Positions 13,527-17,819 of a stretch of 17,819 bases of DNA are shown piece after piece. The notes beneath the pieces were generated by a model. It did not search any database. It saw only the letters and a list, made by a program, of their open reading frames with translations, and was not told where the DNA came from. Both the position numbers and the translations under genes were made by a program. The stretch lies in the NCBI GenBank assembly GCA_964406775.1, contig CAYOSW010000024.1, positions 1-17,819 on the forward strand, written 5' to 3'. How positions within the stretch are numbered: position 1 is the first letter of the stretch; every line of letters starts with the position of its first letter. Source of the DNA: JACPKO01 sp964406775 (GTDB lineage: Bacteria; Patescibacteriota; Microgenomatia; Daviesbacterales; UBA10151).

Positions 13527-14978
13527 TTAAATCGTTCTGAAGGACTGGACTAAGTCTCCGGCCATAAAATCAATCTGCGGCTCAAACATCATTCCGCATT
13601 CATCGCTCTTTTCTACCCTGGTCACTTCTTCGCGTACCTTTTTAAGTGATTTTATCTTTGTCTCCCCGATTATCTCGTCACCGCGGATAATTTTAACCTT
13701 AGGACCCTTTGTGATCGCTCCATCCAAAACGCGGCATCCGGCAATTTTTTCGGATTTGCCATACGGAAATTCAGCTATGATTTGAGCTGTTCCGTAAATC
13801 TCCTCCAAAGCTCCTACTTTAAGCATTTCTTCCACAACGGCCTCGATTTCCTCAATTAATTCATAAATTATGGTATAGGTACGGAGCAGCACACCTTCTG
13901 TCTCTGCCAACCTGGAGGTTTGATTTGAAGCTTTTACGTTAAAACCGATCACAATAGCCCCTGTGGAGGCTGCAGTTTTAATATCACCTTCACTGATATC
14001 GCCTGTGGTTGCCGAAATAATCTTTAAATGCTCATCACCCTCATTAAATTTCTGAAGAGCGTCCTCTATAGCCTCAAGCGACCCGGCGACATCCGCTCTG
14101 ATAACGACCTTCAAAACCGAACTCTCGTCTTTCTTTAGACGGTCAAGGATGCTGGCAACTTTTGCCTTTTTTTCTTCCTTTGTTGAGGTTTCTTTGCCGA
14201 GCTCGGCTCCGACATCGGGCACGCCTTCCAATCCCAAAATTTCAACAGGTGTTGAAGGGCCCGCATCATTTAACTGCTTGCCGGTAAAATCGATAAGTCC
14301 ACGGACTTTTCCGGTAACTCCGCCTATCACAACCGCTTCGCCCTTTTTTAAAGTACCGTTTCTTACAATGACTGTCGCAACCGGACCTTTGAATTTATCC
14401 AACTTCGATTCAACGACCACTCCCGTTGCCGGCAACCCCGGATCACCTTTAAACTCATTAACTTCGGCAACCAGCTGGATTATTTCCAGTAGTTTATCTA
14501 CACCCAAACCGGTTTTTGCGGAAACTTCAACTATAGGCACGTCTCCTCCGTATTCCTCAATTAAAACCTCTCTGTCGGAAAGCTGTTTTTTAATTTTTTC
14601 CATCTGGGCGGTTTTATTTATTCCCGGCAGATCTATCTTATTTACCGCCACAATCATCGAAACTTTCGCTTCTTTAATATGCTTTATAGCTTCTATTGTT
14701 TGGGGCATTATTCCGTCATCAAGCGCCACGACCAAAACTGCAATATCGGCAACCTTTGCGCCTCTTGAGCGCATTTTCTCAAACGCCGCGTGTCCGGGAG
14801 TATCAATAAAAGTGATCAGCGAGCCTTCGTGGACAATCTGATAAGCGCCTATTGCCTGGGTAATTCCGCCGTGCTCACCCGCTGCTACCGCCGCTTTACG
14901 GATAAAATCGAGCAAGGAAGTCTTTCCGTGATCAACATGGCCTAAAATCGTTACAATTGGTGGTCTTTTGGTTTCCAT
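13527..14978 (-). CDS. infB: Translation initiation factor IF-2, minimal form
   Basis: GTPase that brings initiator tRNA to the 30S subunit and promotes subunit joining. The protein has 483 residues, against about 716 in B. subtilis and 890 in E. coli. Seen: G1 GHVDHGKT (13-20), G2 GGITQ (37-41), G3 DTPGH (59-63), G4 NKID (113-116), G5 SAK (153-155), then the beta-barrel domain II, domain III and the C-terminal fMet-tRNA-binding domain with KIAGCRVLDG and ECGMM. All IF-2 N-terminal domains are missing. This is not a start-choice error, because an in-frame TAA lies two codons before the ATG. There is no Shine-Dalgarno sequence. It follows nusA after 155 nt containing a strong terminator-like hairpin, so its supply may be tuned separately from nusA. 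ylxR and rbfA, frequent neighbours of infB, are not present. Confidence 0.97.
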   Translation of the reverse strand: METKRPPIVTILGHVDHGKTSLLDFIRKAAVAAGEHGGITQAIGAYQIVHEGSLITFIDTPGHAAFEKMRSRGAKVADIAVLVVALDDGIMPQTIEAIKHIKEAKVSMIVAVNKIDLPGINKTAQMEKIKKQLSDREVLIEEYGGDVPIVEVSAKTGLGVDKLLEIIQLVAEVNEFKGDPGLPATGVVVESKLDKFKGPVATVIVRNGTLKKGEAVVIGGVTGKVRGLIDFTGKQLNDAGPSTPVEILGLEGVPDVGAELGKETSTKEEKKAKVASILDRLKKDESSVLKVVIRADVAGSLEAIEDALQKFNEGDEHLKIISATTGDISEGDIKTAASTGAIVIGFNVKASNQTSRLAETEGVLLRTYTIIYELIEEIEAVVEEMLKVGALEEIYGTAQIIAEFPYGKSEKIAGCRVLDGAITKGPKVKIIRGDEIIGETKIKSLKKVREEVTRVEKSDECGMMFEPQIDFMAGDLVQSFRTI

Positions 14979-15014
14979 CTTTTAATAAGGCCTGCTTCGC
15001 GCTTCGTTCAAAAA

Positions 15015-15020
15015 ATTTTA
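15015..15020 (-). promoter_or_regulatory. Possible -10 box for infB
   Basis: TAAAAT lies after the nusA-infB terminator and 36 nt before the infB start. No convincing -35 is present at 16-18 nt, so this is weak. It is listed because infB needs transcripts that either read through the terminator or begin behind it. Confidence 0.25.
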
Positions 15021-15052
15021 ACTTACGCTTGCAGAAACCTTGCCTCTTTGCT

Positions 15053-15083
15053 AAAAAAAACTTAAAAATCGCCTTCCGGCGAT
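15053..15083 (-). terminator. Intrinsic terminator between nusA and infB
   Basis: ATCGCC and GGCGAT pair perfectly around a GGAA tetraloop (15068-15083), followed by TTTT and, three bases later, a second run of eight T (15053-15060). This is the most canonical terminator in the window and lies between two genes normally co-transcribed. Confidence 0.75.
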
Positions 15084-15104
15084 CCTGAGGAGAAAGCTAG
15101 ATAT

Positions 15105-15131
15105 ATGAACAAACTTATACTCTATTCATAA
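15105..15131 (-). repeat. AT-rich inverted repeat behind nusA
   Basis: TATGAA and TTCATA are exact complements about 15 nt apart, just after the nusA stop and before the terminator hairpin. The stem would be weak. It may protect the 3' end or be chance in AT-rich spacer. Confidence 0.25.
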
Positions 15132-15133
15132 AT

Positions 15134-16474
15134 TTACTGTTCATTTTTCTCATCAGGGGCTGCTACTTCTTCAGGTTTTTCCTCAACCGAGGCTTCTTCT
15201 GCTGATTCAGGCTGGGCGGCTTCTTCTTTAGCTATTTTTTCCTTCTCGACAGAGTCAAACTCCGACTCTTCAGCCACACCTTCAGTACCGTCTGCGGACT
15301 GTGCGGGAGCAGATTGATCATCTGATACGTCTGCAACAGGGACTGAGGAATCATCCGCGGCCGGAGCATCAGCTGAAACAGCTTCATTCTGCTCATCTGT
15401 TCCCGGCTCTTCAACAGCTTCAGCTGCTTCCTCTGTCTTTTCCTCTGTTTTTTCTGCGGGAGCCTCTGCAGGCTCAGATTTCTTCTCTGCTGCCTCTTCC
15501 AGGACTGACTCGCCGGTTCCCTCAATATCTATTTTCCAACCGGTCAGCTTGGCTGCGAGCCTGACGTTTTGACCGCCCTTGCCGATTGCCAGAGATAACT
15601 GAGAATCCGGAACTTTAACTTTAGCTACTTTATCTTCTTCGTTTAATTCTACTTCGACCTCTTTAGCCGGAGAAAGAGCGGAAGCAATAAACTTTTTAGT
15701 ATCATCAGAATGCAGAATGATATCAATCTTCTCCTCGCCCAACTCGTTGATTACAGCCTGAACCCTTACGCCTTTTTGTCCGACCATCGAACCTACCGGA
15801 TCAACTCCGTCCTGGCTTGAGACTACTGCAACTTTGCATCTTCCTCCTGCTTCGCGGGCAATTTCTTTGATTTCGACAACTCCTGATTGAATTTCCGGAA
15901 CCTCCATCGCAAACAGACCTTTAACTAATCCGGGATCAGTTCTGGAAACGATAACCTCCGGACCTCTCGAAGTTTCACGGATTTCCTTTATGTAAAATTT
16001 CAGCCTCTGATTTTGAGTGTAAAATTCATCCCTGGATTGTTCCGGAGGAGGCAGAAGACCTTCGGCGCGTCCAATATCCACAAAATAAGTATTTCCTTCC
16101 TGTCTTTGGATCGCTCCCGATACAACGGTACCGACTTTTTGCTCATATTCATTGATAATTGCGCCTTTTTCAGCTTCGTGAAGTTTTTGTGTAATTACCT
16201 GTTTTGCAGTTTGAGCGGCAATTCTTGCAAATCCGGGAGGAGTTATATTTTTTTCTTCCCTCCAGATTGAAATTTCACCGCTTGAAGGATCAAGCTTGGC
16301 TTCAAGTGTATCGAAATCATCCGGTACCGGCTCGTTACGGAAAGATAAATCTTTTTTATACGCAGCTAAAGCCGCCTGTTTGATCGCATCTAAAACCACA
16401 TCAACATCCACCCCTTTTTCGGAGGCGATCTGATTTATAGCTGCTGCAAATTCTGTTCTGGCTTGTATCGGCAT
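15134..16474 (-). CDS. nusA: Transcription termination/antitermination factor NusA with acidic tail
   Basis: RNA polymerase-binding factor that slows elongation, promotes hairpin folding at intrinsic terminators and takes part in antitermination. The protein has 446 residues. Seen: RNAP-binding N-terminal domain (about 1-105), S1 domain (about 112-178), KH1 with PVGSMVGQKGVRVQ (226-239), KH2 with LAIGKGGQNVRLAAKL (295-310), then about 125 residues (322-446) dominated by Glu, Ala, Pro, Ser and Asp and probably disordered. The globular core matches Gram-positive-type NusA; the tail replaces, without resembling, the acidic repeats of E. coli NusA. No Shine-Dalgarno sequence precedes the ATG; instead a terminator-like hairpin ends 10 nt before it. 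A TTGCAT-17-TAAAAT promoter lies about 60 nt upstream. infB follows, which is the universal neighbour. Confidence 0.96.
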   Translation of the reverse strand: MPIQARTEFAAAINQIASEKGVDVDVVLDAIKQAALAAYKKDLSFRNEPVPDDFDTLEAKLDPSSGEISIWREEKNITPPGFARIAAQTAKQVITQKLHEAEKGAIINEYEQKVGTVVSGAIQRQEGNTYFVDIGRAEGLLPPPEQSRDEFYTQNQRLKFYIKEIRETSRGPEVIVSRTDPGLVKGLFAMEVPEIQSGVVEIKEIAREAGGRCKVAVVSSQDGVDPVGSMVGQKGVRVQAVINELGEEKIDIILHSDDTKKFIASALSPAKEVEVELNEEDKVAKVKVPDSQLSLAIGKGGQNVRLAAKLTGWKIDIEGTGESVLEEAAEKKSEPAEAPAEKTEEKTEEAAEAVEEPGTDEQNEAVSADAPAADDSSVPVADVSDDQSAPAQSADGTEGVAEESEFDSVEKEKIAKEEAAQPESAEEASVEEKPEEVAAPDEKNEQ

Positions 16475-16518
16475 AATTTAAAAATAGGTGGGACGAGCCC
16501 ACCCATACCTGTCCTCAT
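16435..16518 (-). CDS. Possible leader peptide (uORF) overlapping nusA start
   Basis: A 27-codon frame starts at ATG 16518, five bases after AGGGAG, a better ribosome-binding site than any before nusA itself. It runs through both arms of the terminator-like hairpin and ends 38 nt inside nusA in another frame. Its translation would keep the hairpin open. No homology is recognised, and a frame of this length can arise by chance; it is kept because of the Shine-Dalgarno site and position. Confidence 0.2.
   Translation of the reverse strand: MRTGMGGLVPPIFKLCRYKPEQNLQQL
16480..16506 (-). terminator. Terminator-like attenuator hairpin in the nusA leader
   Basis: ATGGGTGGG (16498-16506) and CCCACCTAT (16484-16492) pair over nine positions with one G-U, around a 5-nt loop CTCGT, and are followed by TTTT then AAATT and the nusA ATG. 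Only divergent genes lie on the other side, so no upstream minus-strand gene needs a terminator here. It therefore looks like an attenuator within the nusA transcript, possibly responding to NusA itself. Confidence 0.6.
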
Positions 16519-16530
16519 TTAGACTCCCTA

Positions 16531-16559
16531 ATTTTATACCCAAAACACTTCAAATGCAA
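16531..16559 (-). promoter_or_regulatory. nusA promoter
   Basis: TTGCAT (16554-16559), a 17-nt spacer and TAAAAT (16531-16536); an overlapping TATAAA is an alternative -10. The inferred start near 16524 gives a leader of about 50 nt containing the attenuator-like hairpin. The core is identical to that of rpsO. Confidence 0.5.
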
Positions 16560-16604
16560 CTACGGCAAGCATTTTAGGTTACCGGCGAGACTATATTCCC
16601 ATTG

Positions 16605-16634
16605 TTGACTCAAGTCAAGTTTTAGCCTTAAGAT
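16605..16634 (+). promoter_or_regulatory. Promoter of the DUF1189 gene with overlapping palindrome
   Basis: TTGACT (16605-16610, 5 of 6), an 18-nt spacer and TAAGAT (16629-16634, 4 of 6), with 7 nt to the ATG, implying a leaderless mRNA. The -35 is part of a 14-bp palindrome, TTGACT-CA-AGTCAA (16605-16618), that could be an operator. Confidence 0.4.
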
Positions 16635-16641
16635 AGATTCA

Positions 16642-17478
16642 ATGGGATTTTTCGGCACAATCAAATCCGCAATATACGATCCGGATTTTTACTCTAAAAT
16701 AAAGAAGACCGGTTTAGGGCAAGCAGTAGGTTACTTTTTCCTGCTAGCTTTGACTCTAACTCTTATAAATTCGCTCATCCTGTCTTATGAATTGGGGGTT
16801 AAGGTACCGGAAGAAATCAAGAAATTCATTTCCCAAACCGTCAGTTCATATCCTCAGGAGCTTCAAATTTCGATAAACAGCGGTCAGGTTTCAACCAATG
16901 CGGATGAACCGGTTTTTATTCCGTTCCCCAAGCTCGGTACCGAGCAAAAAATGGACAGCCTGAATAATTTGGTTGTCATTGACACCAAAACCCCTTACAG
17001 CGCAACCCAATTTGACCAATACAAAACTCTTTTTTGGCTCACTAAGGACTCCCTCTTTTACCAAAGCCGGGAATATGACCAAAGATCCGTCAATCTTACG
17101 GATGTAAAAGATTTTAAAATTGACCGTTATTTCATTGAAAATATCATCGGAAAAATAAACCCCTGGCTCAAATTAATAGGACCGATTCTGATAGCAGTCG
17201 TCTTCATCGGACTGTTCCTGGGCTTTACCTTTAACCTGGTCTATTTCCTGGTTTTGGCAGTTTTAATATTCTTCCTGGGAAGCATTTTTAAGTGGGGTTT
17301 AAACTATTCCGCCTCTTATAAAATCGCTATCTTCTCGTCAACACTCAGCTTTTTGATTGATTTAGTATTGTTTAATACCGGAATTTATACCGGTTTTTAC
17401 GGTTTTCCGTTCCTATTTACACTCACATCGCTTTGCATAGCAACAATAAACTTGCAAAACTTTGACAAGAAAGTTTAG
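16642..17478 (+). CDS. DUF1189 family membrane protein
   Basis: A 278-residue integral membrane protein whose layout fits the DUF1189 family, of unknown function. Seen: an N-terminal cytoplasmic segment with IYDPDFYSKIKKTGLGQAVG (about 11-30), a first membrane helix (about 28-48), a polar domain of about 125 residues (50-172) expected outside the cytoplasm, and four closely spaced helices (about 177-197, 199-219, 226-246, 255-273). No catalytic motif is visible. The -10 of its likely promoter is 7 nt before the ATG and there is no Shine-Dalgarno sequence. It is divergent from nusA and followed after 9 nt by another membrane-protein gene, so the two probably form an operon and may act together. 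Family assignment rests on overall layout and the N-terminal segment, hence moderate confidence. Confidence 0.7.
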   Translation: MGFFGTIKSAIYDPDFYSKIKKTGLGQAVGYFFLLALTLTLINSLILSYELGVKVPEEIKKFISQTVSSYPQELQISINSGQVSTNADEPVFIPFPKLGTEQKMDSLNNLVVIDTKTPYSATQFDQYKTLFWLTKDSLFYQSREYDQRSVNLTDVKDFKIDRYFIENIIGKINPWLKLIGPILIAVVFIGLFLGFTFNLVYFLVLAVLIFFLGSIFKWGLNYSASYKIAIFSSTLSFLIDLVLFNTGIYTGFYGFPFLFTLTSLCIATINLQNFDKKV

Positions 17479-17487
17479 TATATAGAT

Positions 17488-17819
17488 ATGTCCGGAAAAG
17501 AAATGACTATCGGTGAACTTCTAAGCTCAGGTTTTGAAGCTTTCAAAAAAAATCTTAAGACTACAGTTTTGTTTTTCGTGGGTGCTCAGGCACTTATTTT
17601 CCTTTTAACTTATCTGCTTCACGCTCCCTTTTTGAATATTCTGATGCTTCCGGTTGTGATATTTATGCAGATTGCCCTTCTCAAAAGCTTTAAGCATCCT
17701 TACGATAAAATCGACGCGAACGAACTAATGAGCCTGAAGGATCCGCATCTTAAGGACAAGATCTGGAAGCTGGTACTTACCTATTTAATTTATATCGCAC
17801 TAATTGTTCTATTACTTAT
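17488..17819 (+). CDS. Membrane protein, 3' end cut by window
   Basis: A frame that opens at ATG 17488, 9 nt after the DUF1189 gene stop, and stays open to the window edge (about 110 codons). Seen: an N-terminal amphipathic stretch TIGELLSSGFEAFKKNLKTT (residues 7-26), a pattern that recurs at the start of multi-helix bacterial membrane proteins with duplicated helical repeats. Then come two close hydrophobic segments (about 27-43 and 47-65), a charged loop (about 66-93) and the start of a further helix. No specific family can be named. It reads as the second gene of an operon with the DUF1189 protein. Confidence 0.7.
   Translation, partial: MSGKEMTIGELLSSGFEAFKKNLKTTVLFFVGAQALIFLLTYLLHAPFLNILMLPVVIFMQIALLKSFKHPYDKIDANELMSLKDPHLKDKIWKLVLTYLIYIALIVLLL

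Noticed and set aside
14149..14841. 230-codon plus-strand frame opposite infB
   Set aside because: Fully inside the conserved IF-2 coding region; Ser/Thr/Pro-rich composition typical of antisense frames.
16475..16530. nusA leader hairpin as a terminator for plus-strand transcripts
   Set aside because: On the plus strand no T-tract follows the stem; the T-run is on the minus side only.

Overview
The window looks like a housekeeping segment from a small-genome bacterium, most likely a member of the Candidate Phyla Radiation (Patescibacteria); a Microgenomates-like lineage is a guess. The reasons are a moderate-to-low GC content by eye, a pared-down IF-2 that begins directly at the G domain, NusA ending in a long acidic tail, few clear Shine-Dalgarno sequences, and several translation or RNA genes with missing or altered catalytic modules. 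TGA is used as a normal stop (for example at the ends of the DMT transporter and the DHH-like gene), so the code appears standard. The taxonomic placement is inference; no 16S rRNA gene is present.

Layout. At the left end a truncated TetA-like MFS exporter (minus strand) is divergent from a small HxlR-family regulator (plus strand), with a palindrome in the 80-bp space between them. The regulator converges on an EamA/DMT transporter. From about 2.3 to 16.5 kb everything is on the minus strand. Read in transcription order (right to left) it is nusA, infB, a DHH/NrnA-like pseudo-enzyme with a Pro/Gln tail, a 90-aa membrane protein, rpsO, a purine-type phosphoribosyltransferase, pnp, a membrane-anchored hypothetical, a Lon-type AAA+ ATPase lacking the protease domain, RNase J, ftsK and the DMT transporter. 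At the right end a DUF1189 membrane protein and a truncated membrane protein run on the plus strand, divergent from nusA.

How it fits together. The minus-strand block is an eroded version of the widespread nusA-infB-rbfA-nrnA-truB-ribF-rpsO-pnp cluster. rbfA, truB and ribF are absent here, and the nrnA position holds a protein that keeps the DHH fold signature but has lost the DHH residues. Downstream of pnp lies a tight set (membrane protein, Lon AAA+ module, RNase J, with 4-nt gaps) that, with PNPase, suggests an RNA-decay machine coupled to an AAA+ remodeller. RNase J has lost its motif C histidine and PNPase carries an RGG-rich tail.

Regulation visible in sequence. The nusA leader carries an intrinsic-terminator-like hairpin just before the start codon, which suggests autogenous attenuation. 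A second hairpin-plus-T-tract separates nusA from infB. The rpsO leader has a 9-bp stem abutting its Shine-Dalgarno sequence, a candidate S15 autoregulatory site. Several promoters place the -10 box only 6 to 12 nt before the start codon, suggesting leaderless or nearly leaderless mRNAs. No tRNA, rRNA, CRISPR array, insertion sequence or prophage was seen. No stretch longer than 300 bases lacks a gene.
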